Part shown: one piece after another, positions 1-9,452 of the stretch
Layout: each line of letters starts with the position of its first letter
How positions within the stretch are numbered: the stretch's first letter is position 1
NCBI RefSeq assembly: GCF_963662255.1
Contig: NC_085046.1
Coordinates: forward strand, 53,910,570-53,974,569
Source of the DNA: Cinclus cinclus
Taxonomy: Eukaryota > Chordata > Aves > Passeriformes > Cinclidae
Length of the DNA: 64,000 bases
Reading direction: 5' to 3'
Translations under genes and position numbers: made by a program
The notes under the pieces: model-generated
Seen by the model: the letters and a program-made list of their open reading frames with translations, nothing else
Told to the model about the DNA's origin: nothing
The model's database searches: none

Positions 1-208
1 CCGGTCGCCTTGGAGAACCACATGCCATCCTGCCTGTTCAGCAGAGTCAGCTGCACAGGACAACGCAGGGTCTGCCAGGCCAAGTGCCAGTGGCACAATA
101 GGTAGAGTCTGCAAGGATGCTCCAGGAAGACCCTGATGCAAAGAGATGGAGAGATGCTTCGTTGGTGTGGCTAGCTTTTAGCTGTCAGAATAAACCAAAA
201 CTCTTGTA

Positions 209-227
209 GGGATCTTCAGAAGATCCC
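209..227. other. 19-bp perfect palindrome in the spacer
   Basis: GGGATCTTCAGAAGATCCC: 9-bp arms around a single A. Present at the same offset (208 bp after the unit start) in every unit except 10 and 17, where one base of the right arm is changed. May be a dimer binding site; no factor assigned. Confidence 0.55.
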
Positions 228-336
228 GCCCTTCCAAATGACAATGGCCTGCACCGAGAGAGGGGCCAGCTTCCAGTTTAATGCCGCCCTGAGCACTGAA
301 GGGGATGAGTGGAGGGAAAGAGCCAAGAGGAAGGAT

Positions 337-352
337 GGATTTGAACAAATCC
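337..352. other. 16-bp inverted repeat in the spacer
   Basis: GGATTTGAACAAATCC: perfect 7-bp arms around AA. Recurs at the same unit offset. Function unknown. Confidence 0.45.
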
Positions 353-506
353 ACAGGATTCCTGCCAAGCCATTGAAGCCTAAGTGCAGATGTATCCTTG
401 GCCAAGGAAATGAGTGACTTGAGATGGCAACAAGTCAGATGTGTACAGGCGAGAAACGCAAGCCCTCTATTTAAGGAGGGTTCCGAACAATCAAGAGAGC
501 TTTTGT

Positions 507-512
507 CACGTG
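507..512. promoter_or_regulatory. E-box CACGTG (first)
   Basis: Canonical CACGTG about 520 bp upstream of the TATA box. Same offset in the other units except unit 16, which reads CATGTG. Binding by bHLH factors is possible but not shown. Confidence 0.35.
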
Positions 513-928
513 GATCACCGAGGGTTGTGTGTCTGTCTCCAGCCAGGACCGCGGTTACCGTTCTACTCAACGACAGCAGAGATTTTCTCCCCGTTTTGGA
601 CCGTTTTTGGTTTGCCCAAAAGGGTGCTTGATGCTTCTTTTTCAGTTCTCTCTCCATCGTCAACTTGATGTTTCAATGGGATGAGGAGAGCAACAGCAGG
701 TTGCAAGGGTCACTGAGCTAAGGACCACACCATCGTGCCCGTCAACAGTGATCCAATGGGGCTGTGGAGAAGAAAAGAAATGGGAATTGAAAAGCAACCT
801 GGCAAGAAGTTGATGCGGAGACTGGCAGGAGATGTCAGCATGTGCTCGCCTGTCCGAGTGGCGCAGGCGAGCAGCACTGAGAATAGAGAAGAAGGGCTTT
901 TATGTCACGGGATTTAAAGCAGCCAAGC

Positions 929-934
929 CACGTG
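929..934. promoter_or_regulatory. E-box CACGTG (second)
   Basis: Canonical CACGTG about 100 bp upstream of the TATA box, a better position for a promoter element. Lost in units 9 and 15 (CCCGTG). Confidence 0.4.
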
Positions 935-1030
935 CCGGATGTACACAGAAGCCTCCCGTGCCAAAAGTGGGAAACTAGCAGGTAATGTGCTTCTAGAGGA
1001 GAAATGCTGGGACTGAGGTGGCCAAATGAT

Positions 1031-1670
1031 TATAAAATCCGAGGCAAGAAAGAGGGAATGATGGCATGGCCCACGTACCCCATGTTTTCTCTTGAGGCCG
1101 TGTACTTGCAGGGGCTAAAGGCCCGCTCTGGCAGATTTGGAAGGCAGTCAAGGCAGCCAGGCGAGAGCAGTGACATCAGCGTGACATCAGCGGCCCACAA
1201 ACCGCATGGGTGGCAACCTCAGTGAGCAAAGCATTGTGACCTCACATCCCTCACTGCTTATGTTTGGGCACAGACAGAGCTGGGCTCAGACCGGCTCGCG
1301 CCTGGACTCCTGGCAAGCGTGCCTGCGAGGACTGGAAGCCCGCGAGGTCCTTGGGAGCTGCTGTGGGCAAGTCTGGGTTGTGATTCCCATGCCTTTGCCT
1401 GTTTCCTTAGCCATACGTGGTTGAGGAAGCCAAGCAGTGTGAGCGGTGCTTGCGGCGGCACAGGTGAGCGGTGCAGGAAAGGACTACGGGGTGGCCGTGG
1501 GCTGGGCGATGGTGTCTGGGGAGCTGTGAGTGTGTGGTGTCCTTCTTGAGGGGCCTGGGCGCTCCTTTGAGCCGCCCATCTCCCTGGGACAGCAAGTGAC
1601 CTGTTTTGCAGCGTGTCACACCAGCAGGAGGGAGCAGCTGCTGTGCCCAGCTCTGCTGCAAGCCACAAGC
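1031..1670 (+). promoter_or_regulatory. TATA-type promoter and putative spliced 5' leader, unit 1
   Basis: TATAAAA lies at 1031-1037, so transcription would start near 1060. A GTGAGC donor candidate begins at 1222. A pyrimidine-rich acceptor (CCTGTTTCCTTAG) ends at 1410, and 53 bp later another GTGAGC donor begins at 1464 after GGCACAG. A TTTTGCAG acceptor ends at 1611, 59 bp before the ATG. The inferred leader is exon 1 (about 1060-1221), exon 2 (1411-1463) and exon 3 from 1612. Both junctions keep one reading frame open from ATG 1058 into the RING protein. Motifs are seen; their use is inferred. Confidence 0.5.
1170..1191 (+). promoter_or_regulatory. Tandem GTGACATCAGC pair within putative leader exon 1
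   Basis: Two abutting 11-mers (1170-1180, 1181-1191). Each core TGACATCA differs from the CRE consensus TGACGTCA by one G to A, a typical CpG decay product. Conserved in all units. CREB/ATF binding is only a suggestion. Confidence 0.3.
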
Positions 1671-2503
1671 ATGGCCACGGAGACAGACTGGAACTGCCCC
1701 ATCTGCCGTGACGGTCCCGGTGAAAAGGCTTCTGTAACACCGTGCGTCCACCAGTTCTGCCTGGGCTGCATTGTGCGCTGGGTCAAGACCAAGCCATTGT
1801 GCCCCCTGTGCAGGCAGCCTATCAAGAGCATCGTTTACTCTGTTCGGTCGGAGGAAGACTTTCTGGAGATAGCTCTCCCAAGCTCCTCAGACTCATGGGC
1901 TGCTGGTCACCAGGATGAGCAGGGGGCTGCGGAGCGCATGCCCAGCACCTATGTAGCTGGCTTCCCAGCTGAGCTCTGGGCTGGCATTTTCCAGGACTGC
2001 TCAGAAATCCTGGAGCCCCTGCTGCCCTGGCTGAACCAGGAGCTTTCGCAGCTGCTCAGGACCCACTGGTGGGAGGTGGCTCTGGCACAGAGTGTGGTCG
2101 TAGCCAATTTGTGCTACTATGGGCTGAGGCAGGAGGCCTTGGTCCAGGAGCTGCAAGGCCTGCTGCAGGAGCAGACGGTGGCATTTGTGCGCCGGCTCAT
2201 TGACACTGCTGCTGACAGGTGCAGTGATGAGATCCTGCGGCGGATGAACCTCCTGAACTCCCATGCTCAGGAGGAAGAGGAGCAGGAGCAGGAGCAGGAG
2301 GAAGAGGAGGAGGGTCCCAAAAGCATCACTGCCTCCCTCCAGGGGACTCTCACCCCCATGGTGGCCTCCTCCCACAGCCCTATGGTCTCCAATGTGGAAG
2401 CAGACACTGGAACATTGGAAGCCACGCTGCGTGAGGGGCCCAGCCGCTCTCCATCCATGCCCGTCCATGCAGAGCGGGAGCAGCCCCAGGACGAGCCTGG
2501 CGA

Positions 2504-2545
<42 letters not shown>

Positions 2546-2732
2546 AGGCCCCTCTGCCCAAGGCTGCAGCCGCAGCCCTCGTGCTCCTGGCCGGGACACG
2601 GACAGCGTGCCCAAGGAGCGCCGGCGCCCCACAAAGAGGAAGGCCTCTAGACCTCAGGACTCTCCCCAGCCCCCAAAAAGGCCGTCCCGCCAGTGCAAGC
2701 CCAAGCCAAGGCCCCTTGATTGTAGGAAGTAG
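1671..2732 (+). CDS. Topors-like RING E3 ligase, copy 1 (353 aa)
   Basis: Reference copy; residue numbers below follow it. A C3HC4 RING occupies residues 9-47, with zinc ligands C9, C12, C25, H27, C30, C33, C44 and C47. Ile 11 and Trp 37 sit at usual E2-contact positions and Arg 48 at the linchpin position, so an active E3 is plausible. The segment after the RING (PIKSIVYSVRSEEDF, 50-64) resembles the matching segment of TOPORS, a nuclear ubiquitin and SUMO ligase. Residues about 98-196 look helical; 201-214 are Glu/Gln; 216-262 Ser/Thr/Pro-rich; 279-290 are 12 Ala; 299-353 are basic with a KERRRPTKRK nuclear-localisation-like cluster. The long RS-rich C-terminus of full TOPORS is absent. ATG at 1671 was chosen because it is the first ATG before the RING in this exon, has A at -3 and G at +4, and fits the short avian family. 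An upstream in-frame extension by splicing is possible. Confidence 0.88.
2505..2540 (+). repeat. GCA microsatellite coding poly-Ala, copy 1 (12 units)
   Basis: Pure (GCA)12 in frame. Copy numbers for genes 1 to 19 are 12, 10, 10, 8, 10, 8, 13, 8, 10, 13, 13, 13, 11, 14, 10, 14, 10 (plus GAA), 8 and 11 (one GCC). It accounts for most of the unit length variation. Confidence 0.95.
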
Positions 2733-2740
2733 GAGTAGAT

Positions 2741-2840
2741 GTAGGAGTAAAGAATCAATGTTAGGAGTTGGAAATTGTTTTTAGAAGTAGGAAATAAATG
2801 GTAGAGTTAGGAAATCAATTGTAGAAGTAGGAAATAAATT
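2741..2840 (+). repeat. 3' UTR made of five 20-bp degenerate tandem repeats, unit 1
   Basis: Five exactly phased 20-mers run 2741-2760, 2761-2780, 2781-2800, 2801-2820 and 2821-2840; the last is GTAGAAGTAGGAAATAAATT. A shorter related block (2722-2740) contains the stop codon TAG at 2730-2732. The third and fifth repeats each supply an AATAAA. The same layout follows every copy, from 9 to 108 bp after the stop. Confidence 0.9.
2793..2838 (+). terminator. Paired poly(A) signals, gene 1
   Basis: AATAAA at 2793-2798 and 2833-2838. A T/GT-rich stretch (TTGTTTCTCTG, then GAGTGTGGCTTTCTC) follows within 40 bp, as expected for a downstream element. Confidence 0.75.
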
Positions 2841-4343
2841 GTTGTTTCTCTGACACAGTCTCAGAGTGTGGCTTTCTCGGCCTTCTCGTGTTGCCTTTTC
2901 CCTCTGCCCTCAAATGCCAATGTGGGCGGCAACTGGGAGGGGAGGGGATAGGAACATTGTAGCCACAGGGGCCCAGAGGAGCCCTGGCAGGGGCCTGTGC
3001 CCAGTGCTACAGGAAGACAAGAAGCAGCCCCCAGGCCAAGCTTGGGACCCAGCCTGGGAGTCTGGAAAGCTTCCTGCTCTCAACTGCAGGGCAGGACAGG
3101 CCATCTTCATGGGGCATGAGCTGCAGGCAGCAAGCGAGCTAAAAGGGACAGAAGGAGCCCTCAGCTGGGGTCACAGTCAGTGCTGCAGAGGAAAGCAAAA
3201 CTTCTCGGGATCCAGAGCCAATGTGGCCTGAGGGAAAGTTCCTTCTTGACCCCAGGGCTACTGATTGGCCGTGTTGAAAAGGGGCTCTGGAATGAAGGCA
3301 GCCAGTGGAAACACCGGTCGCCTTGGAGAACCACATGCCATCCTGCCTGTTCAGCAGAGTCAGCTGCACAGGACAACGCAGGGTCTGCCAGGCCAAGTGC
3401 CAGTGGCACAATAGGTAGAGTCTGCAAGGATGCTCCAGGAAGACCCTGATGCAAAGAGATGGAGAGATGCTTCGTTGGTGTGGCTAGCTTTTAGCTGTCA
3501 GAATAAACCAAAACTCTTGTAGGGATCTTCAGAAGATCCCGCCCTTCCAAATGACAATGGCCTGCACCGAGAGAGGGGCCAGCTTCCAGTTTGATGCCGC
3601 CCTGAGCACTGAAGGGGATGAGTGGAGGGAAAGAGCCAAGAGGAAGGATGGATTTGAACAAATCCACAGGATTCCTGCCAAGCCATTGAAGCCTAAGTGC
3701 AGATGTATCCTTGGCCAAGGAAATGAGTGACTTGAGATGGCAACAAGTCAGATGTGTACAGGCGAGAAACGCAAGCCCTCTATTTAAGGAGGGTTCCGAA
3801 CAATCAAGAGAGCTTTTGTCACGTGGATCACCGAGGGTTGTGTGTCTGTCTCCAGCCAGGACCGCGGTTACCGTTCTACTCAACGACAGCAGAGATTTTC
3901 TCCCCGTTTTGGACCGTTTTTGGTTTGCCCAAAAGGGTGCTTGATGCTTCTTTTTCAGTTCTCTCTCCATCGTCAACTTGATGTTTCAATGGGATGAGGA
4001 GAGCAACAGCGGGTTGCAAGGGTCACTGAGCTAAGGACCACACCATCGTGCCCGTCAACAGCGATCCAATGGGGCTGTGGAGAAGAAAAGAAATGGGAAT
4101 TGAAAAGCAACCTGGCAAGAAGTTGATGCGGAGACTGGCAGGAGATGTCAGCATGTGCTCGCCTGTCCGAGTGGCGCAGGCGAGCAGCACTGAGAATAGA
4201 GAAGAAGGGCTTTTATGTCACGGGATTTAAAGCAGCCAAGCCACGTGCCGGATGTACACAGAAGCCTCCCGTGCCAAAAGTGGGAAACTAGCAGGTAATG
4301 TGCTTCTAGAGGAGAAATGCTGGGACTGAGGTGGCCAAATGAT
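2841..4343. other. Spacer between gene 1 and the promoter of gene 2 (representative of every spacer)
   Basis: About 1.5 kb with no gene that I recognise on either strand. It holds an inverted CCAAT box (ATTGG, 3264-3268), the unit border, several short palindromes, one TATA-like TATTTAAG (3781-3788) and two CACGTG E-boxes (3820-3825 and 4242-4247). Open frames occur on both strands but start mostly at non-ATG codons and vary freely in amino acids. No transposon ends, target-site duplications, tRNA cloverleaf or LINE tail were seen. The equivalent stretch recurs after each gene. Confidence 0.6.
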
Positions 4344-4983
4344 TGTAAATTCCGAGGCAAGAAAGAGGGAATGATGGCATGGCCCACGTACCCCATGTTT
4401 TCTCCTGAGGCCGTGTACTTGCAGGGGCTAAAGGCCTGCTCTGGCAGATTTGGAAGGCAGTCAAGGCAGCCAGGCGAGAGCAGTGACATCAGCGTGACAT
4501 CAGCGGCCCACAAACCGCATGGGTGGCAACCTCAGTGAGCAAAGCATTGTGACCTCACATCCCTCACTGCTTATGTTTGGGCACAGACAGAGCTGGGCTC
4601 AGACCGGCTCGCGCCTGGACTCCTGGCAAGCGTGCCTGCGAGGACTGGAAGCCCGCGAGGTCCTTGGGAGCTGCTGTGGGCAAGTCTGGGTTGTGATTCC
4701 CACGCCTTTGCCTGTTTCCTTAGCCATACGTGGTTGAGGAAGCCAAGCAGTGTGAGCGGTGCTTGCGGCGGCACAGGTGAGCGGTGCAGGAAAGGACTAC
4801 GGGGTGGCCGTGGGCTGGGCGATGGTGTCTGGGGAGCTGTGAGTGTGTGGTGTCCTTCTTGAGGGGTCTGGGCGCTCCTTTGAGCCGCCCATCTCCCTGG
4901 GACAGCAAGTGACCTGTTTTGCAGCGTGTCACACCAGCAGGAGGGAGCAGCTGCTGTGCCCAGCTCTGCTGCAAGCCACAAGC
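4344..4983 (+). promoter_or_regulatory. Promoter region with altered TATA box and putative leader, unit 2
   Basis: The box reads TGTAAAT (4344-4350). Putative exon 1 ends at 4534, exon 2 is 4724-4776, exon 3 starts at 4925. Confidence 0.45.
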
Positions 4984-5816
4984 ATGGCCACGGAGACAGA
5001 CTGGAACTGCCCCATCTGCCGTGACGGTCCCGGTGAAAAGGCTTCTGTAACTCCGTGCGTCCACCAGTTCTGCCTGGGCTGCATTGTGCGCTGGGTCAAG
5101 ACCAAGCCATTGTGCCCCCTGTGCAGGCAGCCTATCAAGAGCATCGTTTACTCTGTTCGGTCGGAGGAAGACTTTCTGGAGATAGCTCTCCCAAGCTCCT
5201 CAGACTCATGGGCTGCTGGTCACCAGGATGAGCAGGGGGCTGCGGAGCGCATGCCCAGCACCTATGTAGCTGGCTTCCCAGCTGAGCTCTGGGCTGGCAT
5301 TTTCCAGGACTGCTCAGAAATCCTGGAGCCCCTGCTGCCCTGGCTGAACCAGGAGCTTTCGCAGCTGCTCAGGACCCACTGGTGGGAGGTGGCTCTGGCA
5401 CAGAGTGTGGTCGTAGCCAATTTGTGCTACTATGGGCTGAGGCAGGAGGCCTTGGTCCAGGAGCTGCAAGGCCTGCTGCAGGAGCAGACGGTGGCATTTG
5501 TGCGCCGGCTCATTGACACTGCTGCTGACAGGTGCAGTGATGAGATCCTGCGGCGGATGAACCTCCTGAACTCCCATGCTCAGGAGGAAGAGGAGCAGGA
5601 GCAGGAGCAGGAGGAAGAGGAGGAGGGTCCCAAAAGCATCACTGCCTCCCTCCAGGGGACTCTCACCCCCATGGTGGCCTCCTCCCACAGCCCTATGGTC
5701 TCCAATGTGGAAGCAGACACTGGAACATTGGAAGCCACGCTGCGTGAGGGGCCCAGCCGCTCTCCATCCATGCCCGTCCATGCAGAGCGGGAGCAGCCCC
5801 AGGACGAGCCTGGCGA

Positions 5817-5852
<36 letters not shown>

Positions 5853-6039
5853 AGGCCCCTCTGCCCAAGGCTGCAGCCGCAGCCCTCGTGCTCCTGGCCG
5901 GGACACGGACAGCGTGCCCAAGGAGCGCTGGCGCCCCACAAAGAGGAAGGCCTCTAGACCTCGGGATTCTCCCCAGCCCCCAAAAAGGCCGTCCCGCCAG
6001 TGCAAGCCCAAGCCAAGGCCCCTTGATTGTAGGAAGTAG
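4984..6039 (+). CDS. Topors-like RING E3 ligase, copy 2 (351 aa)
   Basis: Intact. Relative to copy 1 it has 10 Ala codons, Arg 318 to Trp and Gln 329 to Arg in the basic tail. The Trp interrupts the Lys/Arg cluster, which may weaken but not abolish a nuclear-localisation signal. The RING is unchanged at protein level and has one silent change at Thr 23 (ACT). The promoter box of this unit is the altered TGTAAAT form, so expression could differ from that of copy 1. Domain assignment is by direct comparison with copy 1. Confidence 0.87.
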
Positions 6040-6099
6040 GAGTAGATGTAGGAGTAAAGAATCAATGTTAGGAGTTGGAAATTGTTTTTAGAAGTAGGA

Positions 6100-6145
6100 A
6101 ATAAATGGTAGAGTTAGGAAATCAATTGTAGAAGTAGGAAATAAA
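6100..6145 (+). terminator. Paired poly(A) signals, gene 2
   Basis: AATAAA at 6100-6105 and 6140-6145. Confidence 0.75.
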
Positions 6146-7650
6146 TTGTTGTTTCTCTGACACAGTCTCAGAGTGTGGCTTTCTCGGCCTTCTCGTGTTG
6201 CCTTTTCCCTCTGCCCTCAAATGCCAATGTGGGCGGCAACTGGGAGGGGAAGGGATAGGAACATTGTAGCCACAGGGGCCCAGAGGAGCCCTGGCAGGGG
6301 CCTGTGCCCAGTGCTACAGGAAGACAAGAAGCAGCCCCCAGGCCAAGCTTGGGGCCCAGCCTGGGAGTCTGGAAAGCTTCCTGCTCTCAACTGCAGGGCA
6401 GGACAGGCCATCTTCATGGGGCATGAGCTGCAGGCAGCAAGCGAGCTAAAAGGGACAGAAGGAGCCCTCAGCTGGGGTCACAGTCAGTGCTGCAGAGGAA
6501 AGCAAAACTTCTCGGGATCCAGAGCCAATGTGGCCTGAGGGAAAGTTCCTTCTTGACCCCAGGGCTACTGATTGGCCGTGTTGAAAAGGGGCTCTGGAAT
6601 GAAGGCAGCCAGTGGAAACACCGGTCGCCTTGGAGAACCACATGCCATCCTGCCTGTTCAGCAGAGTCAGCTGCACAGGACAACGCAGGGTCTGCCAGGC
6701 CAAGTGCCAGTGGCACAATAGGTAGAGTCTGCAAGGATGCTCCAGGAAGTCCCTGATGCAAAGAGATGGAGAGATGCTTCGTTGGTGTGGCTAGCTTTTA
6801 GCTGTCAGAATAAACCAAAACTCTTGTAGGGATCTTCAGAAGATCCCGCCCTTCAAAATGACAATGGCCTGCACCGAGAGAGGGGCCAGCTTCCAGTTTG
6901 ATGCCGCCCTGAGCACTGAAGGGGATGAGTGGAGGGAAAGAGCCAAGAGGAAGGATGGATTTGAACAAATCCACAGGATTCCTGCCAAGCCATTGAAGCC
7001 TAAGTGCAGATGTATCCTTGGCCAAGGAAATGAGTGACTTGAGATGGCAACAAGTCAGATGTGTACAGGCGAGAAACGCAAGCCCTCTATTTAAGGAGGG
7101 TTCCGAACAATCAAGAGAGCTTTTGTCACGTGGATCACCGAGGGTTGTGTGTCTGTCTCCAGCCAGGACCGCGGTTACCGTTCTACTCAACGACAGCAGA
7201 GATTTTCTCCCCGTTTTGGACCGTTTTTGGTTTGCCCAAAAGGGTGCTTGATGCTTCTTTTTCAGTTCTCTCTCCATCGTCAACTTGATGTTTCAATGGG
7301 ATGAGGAGAGCAACAGCGGGTTGCAAGGGTCACTGAGCTAAGGACCACACCATCGTGCCCGTCAACAGCGATCCAATGGGGCTGTGGAGAAGAAAAGAAA
7401 TGGGAATTGAAAAGCAACCTGGCAAGAAGTTGATGCGGAGACTGGCAGGAGATGTCAGCATGTGCTCGCCTGTCCAAGTGGCGCAGGCGAGCAGCACTGA
7501 GAATAGAGAAGAAGGGCTGTCATGTCACGGGATTTAAAGCAGCCAAGCCACGTGCCGGATGTACACAGAAGCCTCCCGTGCCAAAAGTGGGAAACTAGCA
7601 GGTAATGTGCTTCTAGAGGAGAAATGCTGGGACTGAGGTGGCCAAATGAT

Positions 7651-8290
7651 TGTAAATTCCGAGGCAAGAAAGAGGGAATGATGGCATGGCCCACGTACCC
7701 CATGTTTTCTCCTGAGGCCGTGTACTTGCAGGGGCTAAAGGCCTGCTCTGGCAGATTTGGAAGGCAGTCAAGGCAGCCAGGCGAGAGCAGTGACATCAGC
7801 GTGACATCAGCGGCCCACAAACCGCATGGGTGGCAACCTCAGTGAGCAAAGCATTGTGACCTCACATCCCTCACTGCTTATGTTTGGGCACAGACAGAGC
7901 TGGGCTCAGACCGGCTCGCGCCTGGACTCCTGGCAAGCGTGCCTGCGAGGACTGGAAGCCCGCGAGGTCCTTGGGAGCTGCTGTGGGCAAGTCTGGCTTG
8001 TGATTCCCACGCCTTTGCCTGTTTCCTTAGCCATACGTGGTTGAGGAAGCCAAGCAGTGTGAGCGGTGCTTGCGGCGGCACAGGTGAGCGGTGCAGGAAA
8101 GGACTACGGGGTGGCCGTGGGCTGGGCGATGGTGTCTGGGGAGCTGTGAGTGTGTGGTGTCCTTCTTGAGGGGCCTGGGCGCTCCTTTGAGCCGCCCATC
8201 TCCCTGGGACAGCAAGTGACCTGTTTTGCAGCGTGTCACACCAGCAGGAGGGAGCAGCTGCTGTGCCCAGCTCTGCTGCAAGCCACAAGC
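7651..8290 (+). promoter_or_regulatory. Promoter region with altered TATA box and putative leader, unit 3
   Basis: TGTAAAT at 7651-7657. Putative exon 1 ends at 7841, exon 2 is 8031-8083, exon 3 starts at 8232. Confidence 0.45.
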
Positions 8291-9123
8291 ATGGCCACGG
8301 AGACAGACTGGAACTGCCCCATCTGCCGTGACGGTCCCGGTGAAAAGGCTTCTGTAACACCGTGCGTCCACCAGTTCTGCCTGGGCTGCATTGTGCGCTG
8401 GGTCAAGACCAAGCCATTGTGCCCCCTGTGCAGGCAGCCTATCAAGAGCATCGTTTACTCTGTTCGGTCGGAGGAAGACTTTCTGGAGATAGCTCTCCCA
8501 AGCTCCTCAGACTCATGGGCTGCTGGTCACCAGGATGAGCAGGGGGCTGCGGAGCGCATGCCCAGCACCTATGTAGCTGGCTTCCCAGCTGAGCTCTGGG
8601 CTGGCATTTTCCAGGACTGCTCAGAAATCCTGGAGCCCCTGCTGCCCTGGCTGAACCAGGAGCTTTCGCAGCTGCTCAGGACCCACTGGTGGGAGGTGGC
8701 TCTGGCACAGAGTGTGGTCGTAGCCAATTTGTGCTACTATGGGCTGAGGCAGGAGGCCTTGGTCCAGGAGCTGCAAGGCCTGCTGCAGGAGCAGACGGTG
8801 GCATTTGTGCGCCGGCTCATTGACACTGCTGCTGACAGGTGCAGTGATGAGATCCTGCGGCGGATGAACCTCCTGAACTCCCATGCTCAGGAGGAAGAGG
8901 AGCAGGAGCAGGAGCAGGAGGAAGAGGAGGAGGGTCCCAAAAGCATCACTGCCTCCCTCCAGGGGACTCTCACCCCCATGGTGGCCTCCTCCCACAGCCC
9001 TATGGTCTCCAATGTGGAAGCAGACACTGGAACATTGGAAGCCACGCTGCGTGAGGGGCCCAGCCGCTCTCCATCCATGCCCGTCCATGCAGAGCGGGAG
9101 CAGCCCCAGGACGAGCCTGGCGA

Positions 9124-9159
<36 letters not shown>

Positions 9160-9346
9160 AGGCCCCTCTGCCCAAGGCTGCAGCCGCAGCCCTCGTGCTC
9201 CTGGCCGGGACACGGACAGCGTGCCCAAGGAGCGCTGGCGCCCCACAAAGAGGAAGGCCTCTAGACCTCGGGATTCTCCCCAGCCCCCAAAAAGGCCGTC
9301 CCGCCAGTGCAAGCCCAAGCCAAGGCCCCTTGATTGTAGGAAGTAG
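8291..9346 (+). CDS. Topors-like RING E3 ligase, copy 3 (351 aa)
   Basis: Intact and, as far as I can see, identical in protein sequence to copy 2 (10 Ala, Trp 318, Arg 329). This pair is the clearest case of adjacent copies encoding the same product. It also shares the TGTAAAT promoter variant with copy 2. Silent Thr 23 codon is the common ACA, so the two coding sequences are not identical at DNA level. Confidence 0.87.
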
Positions 9347-9406
9347 GAGTAGATGTAGGAGTAAAGAATCAATGTTAGGAGTTGGAAATTGTTTTTAGAA
9401 GTAGGA

Positions 9407-9452
9407 AATAAATGGTAGAGTTAGGAAATCAATTGTAGAAGTAGGAAATAAA
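9407..9452 (+). terminator. Paired poly(A) signals, gene 3
   Basis: AATAAA at 9407-9412 and 9447-9452. Confidence 0.75.

Larger units (their letters stand above)
1..3313 (+). repeat. Array unit 1 (3,313 bp)
   Basis: Shares most private markers with unit 4: CCCATGCC in the intron before leader exon 2, TATAAAATCC promoter box, arginines intact at residues 317-319. The GCA tract has 12 codons. Bases 1-1030 contain no gene that I can recognise. Confidence 0.97.
3314..6620 (+). repeat. Array unit 2 (3,307 bp)
   Basis: Nearest relative is unit 3: same length, the TGTAAATTCC form of the promoter box and the same C-terminal substitutions (Trp 318, Arg 329). Confidence 0.97.

Noticed and set aside
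178..663. A 161-codon open frame on the - strand in the spacer, seen in all units but 13
   Set aside because: It recurs because the units are nearly identical. Its amino acids vary freely between units (for example Cys, Arg, Phe, His or Gly near residues 78-80), it is broken by a 1-bp deletion in unit 13, and I see no domain.
849..880. tRNA-like A-box (TGTCCGAGTGG)
   Set aside because: One mismatch to the consensus, no B-box at the right distance and no cloverleaf; not called a tRNA or tRNA-derived SINE.
1530..1670. Extension of the RING frame upstream to a GTG at 1530
   Set aside because: GTG is not a vertebrate start, and this stretch contains the likely intron (1464-1611). The first ATG of the exon is at 1671.
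2001..2561. Long - strand frames with poly-Cys or poly-Leu across the coding region
   Set aside because: These are reverse readings of the GCA tract and the Glu/Gln stretch.
1671..2732. Viral ICP0-type RING protein
   Set aside because: The RING spacing is shared by many families, but the segment after the last zinc ligand fits TOPORS, the context is a spliced vertebrate gene and no other viral gene is present.
2866..3231. 121-codon + strand frame after each gene
   Set aside because: It begins at GTG, lies downstream of the poly(A) signals and shows no domain; its frame is changed by the CAGG duplication in four units.
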